A stretch of DNA of 64,000 bases from Struthidea cinerea. Taxonomy: Eukaryota; Chordata; Aves; Passeriformes; Corcoracidae. This document shows, piece after piece, positions 37,060 through 47,834 of the stretch. The stretch covers positions 143,417-207,416 of the forward strand of contig VZTI01004622.1 of NCBI GenBank assembly GCA_013397865.1, read 5' to 3'. Every line of letters begins with the position of its first letter. Within the stretch, counting starts at the first letter, position 1. The translations under genes and the position numbers were made by a program. Below the pieces are notes generated by a model, which did no database searches, had not been told where the DNA came from, and saw only the letters and a program-made list of their open reading frames with translations.

Positions 37060-37225
37060 GTATTGGTGAAAACATGGTTGGCCTTTAATGGGCTACAGAC
37101 TACCTGGAGGCTGGTAAAGCGGAGATCTGTCCTGCTTGAGACATTTTATTTATATCTGGAGGAGGTGACAAGAATATGTCCTTGTCAAGTTTGCAGATAA
37201 CATCAGTTTCATTGCTGTTCAGCAA
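37060..37225 (+). mobile_element. CR1 LINE reverse-transcriptase fragment
   Basis: ATCTGGAGGAGGTGACAAGA (37154-37173) followed by CTTGTCAAGTTTGCAGATAACA (about 37182-37203) matches the CR1 ORF2 stretch that normally encodes the ...DLEE... and ...FADDT... region of the reverse transcriptase. Here GATGAC has become GATAAC, so the catalytic Asp pair is lost. It is a short isolated scrap. Confidence 0.5.
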
Positions 37226-37229
37226 TATT

Positions 37230-38212
37230 CTAACCAGCAAATAATTCCACCTGCAAAGAGAAAAGCCATAGTTTTTCACTTCTCCAATGAAAATACTAAG
37301 TAGTTCCATAAGTAATTGATGAAGTGTCTCTGTGAACATAATGGATAAAATTGTTCATAACTTAATTATGTGTTTTCACACAACTTACACTCATCAGTTT
37401 GTCTCTCATAATTTTTGGCTCTCAGTAAGAACACGTTCAATAAACGCATTAATTCTAGTTTATGCTGCTTCTTCTACCCTTTAAATTTCAAAAACAAAAT
37501 TAGAAAGTCTTTTGTGCTGCAAACTTCTAAATCAAAATACACTTCAAATTTTGTGTCTTTTATTTCCAAGCAAAGGTAGCTAAAATAACTTACAGCTTTT
37601 TTTGGTTTGCCTACTAAACCTATTTCCCTAGAGCTCTAGTCTGAACATCATGGCTATTGAAATGTAATAACCTCTTAACTTTCTGAAAAAGTCGAAGACT
37701 TTGATGTGCACAGAAGACATTAGGTTTCATAAAACAAGTTATGTATTATTTGAGTTGTGATCTCAGAAAAGGTGAGTTTGTATTATCTGTGTTCATTGGA
37801 TGCTACAAACATGGTCTTTCATTTAGCTCAACTAGAAAATCAGTGAGTTTAATTGATTCTTTCATCAGCAGGGCAAGGACAGCCGAGCTAAGTGTCTTTG
37901 GGCTCATCCAGGTTCTTGTAGACTCTCTCTTTCCCAAATCTGTAGCCATTTGTCCTAGGTTTGCTCACAAGGGGGGCAAAGCCTAGATCAGTACGGGAAA
38001 GGCTAAAATGCTATTCTATGTGGCATCTTCCCAAGAGCTCAGCTTCCATTAGGCTGTGGATTATATTGAACCTCAAAAGTATGATGAGTGCTCTAGTTTC
38101 AAAAAAATTCTATAGAACGTACAAGTGTGAAGCAGAATGCATTTCTCTGACCACATGGTAATAGATGGGATTTACTGAATTTCCTTTTTTTCTTTTTTTT
38201 TTTCCCTGGTAG
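37230..38212. other. AT-rich spacer ending in a long pyrimidine tract
   Basis: No gene is seen. The end of the stretch (38181-38212) is a pyrimidine tract followed by GGTAG, acceptor-like, leading into the next entry. Confidence 0.45.
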
Positions 38213-38314
38213 ACTTAGTCTTTAAAAAGTGCACTAGAAGTGTTTTGAGGAAAGTCTTCAGATCACACTGAAAGACAGTGTAGCCTAAGAATTCGAAGTC
38301 TGTTTAACACTGAG
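38213..38314 (+). other. Exon-like noncoding segment
   Basis: A pyrimidine tract of about 25 bases and CTGGTAG lie immediately upstream, and GAG|GTAAGTG immediately downstream, both close to vertebrate splice consensus. The 102-base interval has a stop codon in every forward frame, so if real it would be an untranslated or long-noncoding-RNA exon. There is no independent support. Confidence 0.22.
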
Positions 38315-38319
38315 GTAAG

Positions 38320-39811
38320 TGTTGAGCTTATTGATCCCCCTAAAAACATGAATGTAGGCAGTGACGGCAAGATAATTTAAGTAAGTAGGGAATGCACTGG
38401 TAAAGAATATTAGATACAGAAGGAGCTAGGAGGGGATGTTCAGACTCACACTTTTGATTAACCTAATTTAATTAGCAAAATTATCTTTTAGTCCTTGTTG
38501 AAGAACCCACATGTTCCTGACGAATTAGACACACACTTCTCTAATCAGAGGACTAAAAAGCATGGTGAAGAATATGAGAAAAGACTGAAAAATACTGAGA
38601 GATTCCTATAGGACAAGGGTATCACACTGAAGATTATATTTTGTGAAAGAAAATATCACAAAAAGGTCTAAGAAGGAAGCCAGAGGAATGCAGCAAAGCA
38701 GAAGGAAGAAAGGTTTCAGAAAGGAAAAGGTAATTTTTCTGGAATTTTGTTTGGTCTCGTTTTTAACTCCAGCATGTGTTCAATGCATTATTCTCTTTTA
38801 GAAAAAGAGAAAGCTATCTATTTCAAGTTACCTGTTTCATTTTGTTCTGGACTCAAAAAGACGCTGTCTTACATTTTCCCTCAGATTTCTCTCCCTTGGT
38901 CAGGAGTCACTTGGGAGCTGTGAGAATGGTACTCTAAAGTTCAGTAGTTACCTGCTGAGCAGAGCAACTCTACTGTAGCATTCAGAGTTACTGGGTTTTT
39001 TTATTCCTCATTCTCAGACACTTCCATCAGTCTCTGATGTTACTAGGTATTCTTTCTGAAATATTCATTTCTCAGACCAGAGTTGTTTCAGTGGTTGTAC
39101 TTGGAAAAATAGAACTACAATCCTTTCAGCCTCTTGTGCTCTATTTTTTTCCGTTATACTGAAAGGACAAATGCAAGCATTTTGTTGCAGTAACTGTTCA
39201 GTTTTACAGGGTACAGGCTTTACTTCAGTGTCGTGAAAGTGTACACTTCAGATGTAAGAATAATTCCAGTTTTTCACTCTATTTTATGTGGGCCTGGTAG
39301 AGAAAGGATGAGAAACACCAATCTGTTGATTCTCAGTCATTCTGCCAACCTGTCTGATTTTTACTTTTTCTTGCTATTGAGGGGGGTGGGAGAGGTGTTG
39401 CCAAAGTAGCTCACCTCCTGCTGTAAGTCAGTGCTACTTTCACAACCTTCTCTTGATATCATCTTTTGAAAGCAAATTATGAAAAAGAACCCTATACATT
39501 AAGAAGTATTCATCTCAGTGAATGTTTCGGAATTTGTAACCCTAAATACACTAGCTGAATTATAAAAGGAGGCGATGTACACACACCTGTTCCCCCAATG
39601 ACACAAAATAAAACCTGAGAGTATAAGGTAATTTTAATGCAGAAATTTTCTGGAACTTCAGTGTGAATTTCAAAGGTGGTTTCTCCCATGCTTCATTTTT
39701 TGCTATGCTTGTAACTGAAAGTTGTGGTATATACCCATGGGAGATTTCAGACCCGATAATCCATAGGCAATCTGCAGGGGAACAGCTCATGTGACCTTGT
39801 TCTCCTTACAG
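38320..39811. other. AT-rich intergenic DNA
   Basis: There are chance ORFs only and no recognised element. Confidence 0.5.
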
Positions 39812-40143
39812 TCTCCTTAGCAGATCCCAATACAGCATCCTCTGCCACTACTGTTCTGCAGAGATCTCAATTTATTTTGTGTGGAGCACAACTAAGTATT
39901 TCTGATTTTTTGATCCAGCATGCCAAACAGAACTATCAAGCCTGGCCTGTGGTCTGCTGTACGGTTTCCTCTGGGCTGGATTGCATCGATATTGGAAAGC
40001 GTGTGCCTGAAATGTCACAGCTGGTGAAGTCCCACCAGAAGGGCCTGAGCTCTGCGCTTCAGGAGCACCCCTCTTTCATGTCGCCTGGTAACTCTGGGAG
40101 CAGATCACACACAGGGGCCAACAAGACCTGCAGCATCGCTTAA
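39812..40143 (+). CDS. Candidate terminal coding exon, unrecognised (low confidence)
   Basis: An acceptor-like CTTGTTCTCCTTACAG ends at 39811. From there, after two bases, one frame stays open for 110 codons to a TAA at 40141-40143. The second half (about 39955-40140) is clearly less AT-rich than its surroundings, with coding-like codons such as CTG, GTG, AAG, CAG and GAG. The encoded C-terminus ends ...GANKTCSIA. I do not recognise the protein or any domain, signal peptide or membrane segment. No upstream exon can be linked. It could be a 3'-terminal exon, a fragment of a processed pseudogene, or an unrecognised repeat. I keep it only because acceptor and frame coincide with a composition shift. 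Confidence 0.2.
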
Positions 40144-41100
40144 CAGGTTTTAGGAAACCAGTGAAGTCTGAGAAAATGCCAAGGGAAAAGAATCGACAAA
40201 GGAGCCGAGTATATCCTGTTTGTCATATACTGTTAGGGCATGGAGAACACTGGAAATGTGGAGAGGAGGAAGCTCTGTGGTGTGTAGCAGCAACATGTAG
40301 AGAGATTAGGAAACACACTGTGCCTTTCAGAGCCTAAGTCCTAGGAGATACACTGTGCCTTTCAGTCCTAAGAGATAGGCCTTTTCTGAGTGTTTTTCTA
40401 CTTTTCTTGATATGAAAAACTCTGCAGAAATAATATTCACCTTTAATTCAGTTGAACTGAGCACTTATAAATAAACATGAAAGAAATCTATTATTTAAAA
40501 CAAACAAACAAACAACTTTTTTTATTATTTGTTTTAAATTTCATTGCAAATTGGTAAAATGTCTGTTCAGATCCAGTAATAATAGAGGCAGATTCTAACT
40601 AGTTGCACAGTTGTGGTGGCATTTTGAACTAGATACCGCGTCTGGTGAAATTTCACTATTCAAGAAGAAAATTAATGTACTATTGACAACAAAGCTTCAC
40701 TTTGTGGACTCAGCCTCTTTCTTTGTTATTTCCACGCCTGATATTAAGCTGTAAGGCAAGTACCAACCCCATTAAAAACTGCTTTCCAGTTATTTGGAAA
40801 ATATATTGTGCAAGGAGCTATCAACAACTTCCAAGATTAATTACTAGGCAAAGTGAAACTTGCATTTTTCAAGATAAGACAGAAATGCTGAAGGAACTGT
40901 ATTATTACAGTACATGGCATGGTACTTATGTGCTGATGGCTGAAAAAACACAGGAGATGAAGAAAAGTAAAATAAAGAAATGGAGCCTATACTTCATTTA
41001 ATTGCACCCTTTTTTATAGGTATTGAGCATGTATATTGTGCATCATACTTACTTGCTCTAATTTTATTAAGCTAAAAAATAATGTGGGGGAAAAAAGTCC
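40144..41100. other. Intergenic DNA with a short tandem duplication
   Basis: A unit of about 35 bp, ACACTGTGCCTTTCAG...TCCTAGGAGAT, is duplicated with a 6-bp gap in the second copy (about 40315-40376). CAAA units lie at 40498-40516. The 99-codon ORF at 40702-41001 has no recognised domain. Confidence 0.5.
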
Positions 41101-41195
41101 TTTTCTTTTCTTTTCTTTTCTTTTCTTTTCTTTTCTTTTCTTTTCTTTTCTTTTCTTTTCTTTTCTTTTTTCTTTTCTTTTCTTTTCTCTTTGCT
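41101..41195 (+). repeat. (TTTTC)n microsatellite
   Basis: Thirteen perfect TTTTC units (41101-41165) are followed by a few interrupted units. The repeat passes directly into the CTCTT array, so the two share an origin by unit mutation (TTTTC to TTCTC). Confidence 0.98.
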
Positions 41196-41815
41196 CTCTT
41201 CTCTTCTCTTCTCTTCTCTTCTCTTCTCTTCTCTTCTCTTCTCTTCTCTTCTCTTCTCTTCTCTTCTCTTCTCTTCTCTTCTCTTCTCTTCTCTTCTCTT
41301 CTCTTCTCTTCTCTTCTCTTCTCTTCTCTTCTCTTCTCTTCTCTTCTCTTCTCTTCTCTTCTCTTCTCTTCTCTTCTCTTCTCTTCTCTTCTCTTCTCTT
41401 CTCTTCTCTTCTCTTCTCTTCTCTTCTCTTCTCTTCTCTTCTCTTCTCTTCTCTTCTCTTCTCTTCTCTTCTCTTCTCTTCTCTTCTCTTCTCTTCTCTT
41501 CTCTTCTCTTCTCTTCTCTTCTCTTCTCTTCTCTTCTCTTCTCTTCTCTTCTCTTCTCTTCTCTTCTCTTCTCTTCTCTTCTCTTCTCTTCTCTTCTCTT
41601 CTCTTCTCTTCTCTTCTCTTCTCTTCTCTTCTCTTCTCTTCTCTTCTCTTCTCTTCTCTTCTCTTCTCTTCTCTTCTCTTCTCTTCTCTTCTCTTCTCTT
41701 CTCTTCTCTTCTCTTCTCTTCTCTTCTCTTCTCTTCTCTTCTCTTCTCTTCTCTTCTCTTCTCTTCTCTTCTCTTCTCTTCTCTTCTCTTCTCTTCTCTT
41801 CTCTTCTCTTCTCTT
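41196..41815 (+). repeat. (CTCTT)124 perfect microsatellite, 620 bp
   Basis: There are 124 consecutive CTCTT units without a single interruption. The plus strand is all pyrimidine and the minus strand all purine (GAGAA-type). The long ORFs covering it on both strands (up to 309 codons, repeating SSLLF or REEKR) exist only because the 5-bp unit is stop-free, and are not genes. Such arrays mutate quickly, so length will vary between individuals and the assembled length may be wrong. Confidence 0.99.
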
Positions 41816-43335
41816 CCTGCTCTCTTGTTTTATATTGATATTATGGTTTGACTTTTGCATTACAAAATTCTCTGAGCTGGGATTATCACCTCCTGTATAT
41901 TTTCAGAGTGCTTTGCACAGAGACACCAGCCTGAATGAGGCTTGCTATGCTGTGAATAAAGACAGATTGTTAGACTCACTGGGGTGTTTCAGCTGTGTTA
42001 AACCACTTTGACAACACAAAGCAAATGCAAATGTAAATGTAGTTGTGGTAGCTAGCTAAATCAGATTTATTAAAATTCTCATCCACTAGAGAAATCAAGG
42101 TGACTAAAGCATCCAGTAAACTGCACCCCGATTCAAAATGGTAGACCATCTACTGCAGAAAAAAAGATTGAAAATGTATAAATTGGAGAGAGGAGGGGGA
42201 ATATAGGTTAAAATCAAATTGAATAATGTTTCTAAAAAACCCCAGCACAACCCTATATGCATAATATTTCACTGGATCTGATCCTAGTCTAATGGTGGAA
42301 GTGCAAATATTGCTTTTCACAATAACCCCAGAAGTCTTCCAGAATATATTTTTTCATCATCATTTTGTACTTTATTTTCAGTATTTCCTCTTTGACTGAG
42401 TTATACAGTGAAACTGACTGATGTAATATTTAGCTGAAGTGTAAGCCTAAATCACAGAAATTCCACCTATTTAGTTTTTTTATCTTAAGCTAAAATGATA
42501 CATGTGAATATTTGATATAAATTCTTGATTTAAATGTATCATGCTATATGGAAACTGAGGGAACAATAAGGCCAGGTTGCCAGAAATGCACAAAACAGCT
42601 GACATCACAGCTCACTGAATATGAAAATTATTTTCAATTTTGTATATATGTTTTCAAACCCCTGTCCTATTTTACATTACTATTTCACTACTGTCAGCTT
42701 GGTTATTATATTAAGGAACTGCTCTATAGGGGTTCAGTATTGTAATCTTTTTTGTGTAGAGACTCAAATAATGTTTTTAATATTGTCCTAGTTGCTCCTA
42801 TTTTGTCTTCAAAAGACTTTTCTGCCTTAAAATAGTTTTATCCTTATTTCTTTCATTTTATCTCCTGATATGGGCTTTGCACTTGACTGAATTTCTTCTG
42901 CTAAGTACACTTCCTTTTTTTCCTCATTTCTTTCTTAAGGGTAGTAATCAAAAATTTTCAGGCTTCATCTGTTCTTAACAAATTAGAATTTTCATTTGCA
43001 TATTGTATTTCCAAAGAATGCATGACAGTATAGATGCAATGGTTTTAAGGCATAAGCCTGGGATTGCCACAAGGAAAGAAATCATTAGTGAATTTTGCCT
43101 ATCTTAAATTAGTGCTACAAAAATCTTTATATGTCATTTTAAAATTATATTTTAGAAAAACTTTAAAATACATTTTTCTACATTGTAGAAACAAAATAAT
43201 ACAAATTCCCTTAGTGATATAAGAAATACACACGGCAGAAAAAATAACCAACAAACCAAACACAGAATAAATCATGTTTTAAAGAACCTTGTAGATAAAC
43301 TAAATAATTTTAATTTGTATGGTATTGCAGTGTAT
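41816..43335. other. AT-rich intergenic DNA, nothing recognised
   Basis: Only short ORFs and homopolymers are visible. Confidence 0.5.
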
Positions 43336-43338
43336 TTG

Positions 43339-43381
43339 CTCTGTTATCTCTTGAGCTTGCTCTGCTATCCTTTGAGCTAGC
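43339..43381 (+). repeat. 21-bp imperfect tandem duplication
   Basis: GCTCTGTTATCTCTTGAGCTT is followed directly by GCTCTGCTATCCTTTGAGCTA, differing at four positions. It is a small local duplication. Confidence 0.85.
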
Positions 43382-43959
43382 TTACCAGAATTGTTTATTT
43401 CTTCTGTGAAAAAGTTCCTTTTTCCTAGTCCTACTGTGATTGTGTATATCAGACCTCCTGAGGCTAGCACAAATCAAGAATAGCACATGTCATTTATAGA
43501 AAAAAAAAAATCTCTTCATGGATTTAATAACCTAAATAATATTTTTTTAAAGCTTGTGGAAAAAACATATTTGGCATCTAAACCTCTGTTGCATTGTTAT
43601 GCTCATTCTTCCTCCCCTCTTTGATTTTAACATTTATTAATCACATCTTTCGTTTGATGCTCTCCTGAAAGTTTTGGGAATGGAACTATGACTCTCAAAG
43701 GAGATCAGTGATAAGAATATACGTAAGTAATGCTTTCCTGAAGAGACGAGTGTAGACCAACCTGTCCCTGTAGGGATGATCAGAGACATATTTCGGGAGG
43801 GCACACGAGCCTGATCCCTGTCTGTGATCCACTCCCATAATTTCTTCTCCGAGTTCATGATTATTGTATTAGGGATTCTAACATGTCTCTCTTTGCCCAT
43901 TCCTTTCAGTATACATTTATTCTTTATTTGTTCATTCACCCATGAATTTGAACCTGCTG

Positions 43960-44235
43960 ACACTGGCTGCCTCTGTTTTTTCCTATGACAGCAATTTCCA
44001 AAAGTTCATTACCTGCTGTGTAAAGCGATACTTCCTTTAATTTGTTTTAAAGTGCTTTCATTGAGGTTATTCTAGGTTTAATATTATGGTATTTGATATG
44101 GTTTTTATTTGATGAATAAAAACTCCTGTTGGCTTTATCTAACACCCTAATAATTTTGTAGACCTGAGTCTGTCAACTGTTCTGTCTCCAAACCAAAGCC
44201 CTAGACTTCGTCCCAAAAGTCCCAAACAAAATTAT
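43960..44235 (-). mobile_element. Ancient CR1/L3-type LINE fragment, minus strand
   Basis: The plus-strand text CATTACCTGCTGTGTAAAG, ACTTCCTTTAATTTGTTTTAAA, TATTATGGTATTTG and ATTTTGTAGACCT in this order is the reverse complement of an old amniote CR1/L3 LINE 3' region. A run of G/T-rich interruptions separates the blocks. Family and ends are approximate. Confidence 0.5.
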
Positions 44236-44316
44236 TAAAATATGGAACAGCTGTGTGAGGAGGACAGACCATATACTATCTCATATCACTAATCTTTGAT
44301 ATGCCTTTTGAGTCTT

Positions 44317-44500
44317 CAGAATTACAGAATGGTTGAAGTTGAAAGGCACCCTGGACATCACCTGGCCCATCCACCCTTCTCTAGTTGTGAATTACGAGGA
44401 AGAACACCTAGTCCATCCCAAACAAATTCCAGCATGAAGATAATACTGAATCTCTCAACCCATGTGGGATGGTAGTGCCATTGGGCATATTCAGTGCAGG
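44317..44500 (-). mobile_element. CR1 LINE 3' fragment, minus strand
   Basis: The plus strand reads ATTACAGAATGGTTGAAGTTG, then AAAGGCACCCTGGACATCACCTGG. This is the reverse complement of the CR1 3' tail (normally CCAGGTGATCTCC..., then TTCCAACT and the octamers). The body decays beyond about 44470. Confidence 0.6.
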
Positions 44501-44818
44501 TCTGGAGATGCCAAAAGATTTCTGGGATGACATCAAGGCAAAAATATTGAGGTTTTGTAAAGGTTTGTCTGGCTTCACCATTCCGTTCACTTCGGCACCA
44601 GTCCCTTTTTCCATCTGCCATTAAATAATCTTTTAATAGAAAACCTGACAGTAGGTTCTGCATGCTACCGTGGTGTCTTTTGCACCTAAAGGTGAACAGT
44701 GTGTTCACCTATGTATGTGGTGCATACACAGACAGACCACTGATGTGTGTTTGTGAATGTATGTGCTTACAACTACGTATCCATCTAACAACGTTCTTTC
44801 TTTTTTCTTGTTTCACAG

Positions 44819-44970
44819 TCAGCACCTGAACTTGGATTTGCTTTGGGATGTCCAGTGGCCTTTGTCTTAATCAAGACTTTCCAGCAATCACATTATTTTC
44901 CTTAAAAGATGTCAGAAGTGCACGATTACATGACAGTACAGAAGAAATGCCTACAAAGAACAAACTGCAA
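44819..44970 (+). other. Exon-like segment with strong splice signals
   Basis: CGTTCTTTCTTTTTTCTTGTTTCACAG ends at 44818 and CAA|GTAAGA follows at 44971; both fit vertebrate splice consensus well. An ATG at 44848 opens a frame that continues through the donor (41 codons, MSSGLCLNQDFPAITLFSLK...). The interval could therefore be a first coding exon with a short leader, or a noncoding exon. No domain is recognised, and no partner exon can be assigned from this window. It sits about 320 bp downstream of a CR1 fragment and is not itself a recognised repeat. Confidence 0.28.
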
Positions 44971-44974
44971 GTAA

Positions 44975-46230
44975 GACCTGCAGGACCATGCAAAATGCTT
45001 ACTGTGACTCCGTTGTTAATCAGTTTATAAACCTGAATTTCAGAGGACAGTTTCTAGTTAAAGATACAAAAGAGCTAAATTCTTGTTCTACAGCAGCTCT
45101 GGCACCTGTCACCATTGGTGAACAGCTGGATATGACAGGCAGATTGTATCAGATTCATCATTTACGGTTTACATGACTCATGGAATTTGTATCACAGCTG
45201 AGGACTGTGGGACACTATACAATAGCATATCATTGGCACAATGACCTCAAAGGTAGGTATCAAAGGTGTGCAAAAGTGGGACAAGATCCAGTAGGAGTTC
45301 AAAATATCAACCCACAGACAAGAAAAGGGCTCTCTCTAGTGGTACAAGCCAGCAGAACAACCAAGATAATTTACCTGGACGTCAACATCTTACAGCCTTA
45401 AAGGACTGGGGAGAAAGGGAGGTGTGAGACTAAAGAAAAACAGGGTGAATAAATTGCAAAGAAACCCAGTAAAATGTGCAAATTACATGATTGGTAATGT
45501 TTCAGGGGACCTGTTTGACAGCTCTGCACTTGATCATCTCAGGCTAAATTAGGAAAGCTTGTTCTTCCAACCATACCACACAAACATATGGCTTGCTTTG
45601 GCAGTCAGGAGGACCAGAAATGGGGTAGTTCTGGGTCCCTTCTCTGGCTACATGAGAACACCTGGACAGACAGCCCAAACATGCTGGTATCACCATGTCA
45701 GTTCCTTTTTGAGATCTGAGAGCAACGGCATCTTCCCAACCACTTCCTGGAACATCATATAAGCACACAGCTTATACGCAAACACATCCCCTGTCCACAG
45801 CAGGGTGGTGCAGTACGTAGCTCTCTCGGTTGAAAGACAGACTAACAGCTGAAATTGATATTCCACTACTCGGTATCACAGTGCAGCTTCTCCTAACAGC
45901 TTTTGGTCTCTATTTCTGTTTTCCTGCTTCCTTATTGCCCCTGGTACGGTGACATTCATTATAATTTAAAAGAATATGATTTTGGTAGAACATTTTCAGA
46001 ATACCACCTTTTTTTCCAGGTAAAAGTGTTGGTTTTGTCACACTGGTTTCACTGACACCTTCAAAACAAACAAACAAAAACCAAAGCCCCACAGAGGTTC
46101 TCATAGCAACAAAAAATGTTTGTAATTTCTTATGAAAATATTATGTTAGCCTTGCTTTGACAGTCCCACACAGTTAACCATATTAAAGGAAACACCCTTT
46201 CTTTCACCACATTTTCTGCTTTATATTCTA
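44975..46230. other. Intergenic DNA, nothing recognised
   Basis: There are only chance ORFs (60-74 codons, both strands) and CAAA units near 46063-46078. Confidence 0.5.
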
Positions 46231-46235
46231 CAAAC

Positions 46236-47215
46236 AACATCAGTGGTGTTCCCCAGGACTCAGTGTTTGGGTCAATCTTTTTTAAATTTCTCTATCAATG
46301 ATCTGAAGGAGGGAATCAAGTGTGCCCTCACACTGTTGCAGATGACACCAAGTTGGGCAGGAATGTTGATCTGGTGAAGGGTAGGAAGGCTCTGCAGAGA
46401 GATCTGAACAGGCTGGATCGATGGACCAGGGCCAGTGGTATGAGGTTTGACAAGGCTAAGTGCCAAGTCCTGCACTTCAGTCACAACAGCCGCAGGCGGC
46501 ACCACAGGCTGGGGGCAGAGTGGCTTGAAAGCAGCCCAGCAGAAAAGGACCTGGGGATGCTGGTTCACAACCACTGATCTTGAGCCAGCAGTGAGTCCAG
46601 GCGGCCAAGAAGGCCAATGGCATCCTGGCCTGTATCAGGAATATTGTGTCCAGCAGGCCTGGGGAAATGTTTCTTCCCCTGTGTACTCAGCATTGGTGAG
46701 GCCACCTCAAGTGCTCTGACCAGTTCTGAGCCCCTCAACACAGCAAAGACATTGAGGTGCTGGAGTGTGTCCAGAGAACAGCAACAGAGCTGGTGAAGGA
46801 TCTAGAGAGTTAAGTCCTATGAGGAGTGGCTAAGGAAGCTGAGGTTGTTTAGCCTGGAGAAAAGGAAGGCTCGGGGTGACCTTATCACTTTCTACAATCA
46901 CCCGAAAGGAGGTTGTAGCAAGATGGGCATCAGTGTCTTCTCCCAAGTAATATATGACTAAACTTAAGAAAATTATCTCAATTTGCACCAAGGGAGGTGT
47001 AGATTGGATATTAGGCAGGATTTCTTCATGGAAAGAAGCACTGGAACTGTCTGCCCAGGGAAGTGATTGAGTCACCATCCCTGGAGGTCTTTAAAAGACG
47101 TGTAGATGTGGTGTTTAGGGACATGGTTTAGTGGTGGATAAGACAGTGTTAGGTTAATTGTGGGACTCAATAATTCCAAAAGCTTTTCCCAACCTAAATG
47201 ATTTGAATAATTATA
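46236..47215 (+). mobile_element. CR1 LINE, 5'-truncated, about 980 bp, dead
   Basis: The copy begins inside ORF2 at AGTGGTGTTCCCCAGGACTC (the SGVPQGSVLGP region). It then encodes in broken frames the reverse-transcriptase motif C region, read here as VADDTKLG, so the aromatic residue before ADD is replaced by Val. Next comes KALQRDLNRLDRW and a CR1 typical KCQVLHF segment. The 3' part has GAGTGGCTAAGGAAGCTGAGG, TTTAGCCTGGAGAAAAGGAAGGCT, CAGGGAAGTGATTGAGTCACCATCCCTGGAGG and CCCAACCTAAATGATT at the tail. Several frameshifts and stops make it non-functional. The 85- and 90-codon ORFs inside it are remnants. Confidence 0.95.
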
Positions 47216-47706
47216 TTTAAAAAAAAAAAACAACAAAAGGAATGCAGGGGTCTCAGAAACTTGATGTAGTACTCTCCTTTTGCTGATTTTTTTTTTACCT
47301 GAATCTAAGTATAATTTTGCAGTTAATTTGATTATTTAAAGCCTAGTTAAAGACTGAATAGGAAAATTTAAAAAAAAATTAACAGAAATCATAAGGTTCT
47401 TCAATGATAAGTGCAGATAAGCAGCAGAAAAAAAAAATAGTCATTAACTGTTCCATAAACAACAATTTTAGTTTTGAAATCTGCTGGTTTAATGGTATGA
47501 ATGCTATAGTGAAAATACGGGATTTTTTTTTCAGGAAATTTCACCTGATTGGTGAAAAAGAGAGCCAGACTTCTCAATGGCATCCAGAGAAAGGAAAAAA
47601 GGCCATGCATAGAAACTGAAATACAGGAAATTTCACTGAAATATAAGGTTATTTTATTTTTTTATTTATGTGTACAGTGGTAGTGAAACATGTTGTTCAT
47701 ATTATT

Positions 47707-47830
47707 GCTTCCATCCCTGGAGATATACAAAACCTGACTGGACAGGGCACTGCGCTGCCAGTTTTGATCAGGGCAGGTAGATTAGATTATCTCAATATCC
47801 CTCCTAACCTCAGCCCTCCTGTGTTCCTGT
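47707..47830 (+). mobile_element. Short CR1 LINE 3' end
   Basis: CCATCCCTGGAGATATACAAAACCTGACTGGACAGG, then a GGTAGATTAGATTATCTC segment and CTCCTAACCTCAGCCCTCCTGTG, follow the last about 120 bp of CR1 3' ends (consensus ...CTGTGATTCTGTG at the tail). It belongs to a different subfamily from the 46.2-kb copy. Confidence 0.75.
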
Positions 47831-47834
47831 TGTT

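Noticed and set aside
41036..42011. Long ORFs of 215-309 codons on both strands
   Set aside because: They are translations of the CTCTT/GAGAA microsatellite (repeating SSLLF or REEKR), stop-free only because of the 5-bp unit.
46320..46719. 85- and 90-codon ORFs
   Set aside because: Remnants of CR1 ORF2, not host genes.
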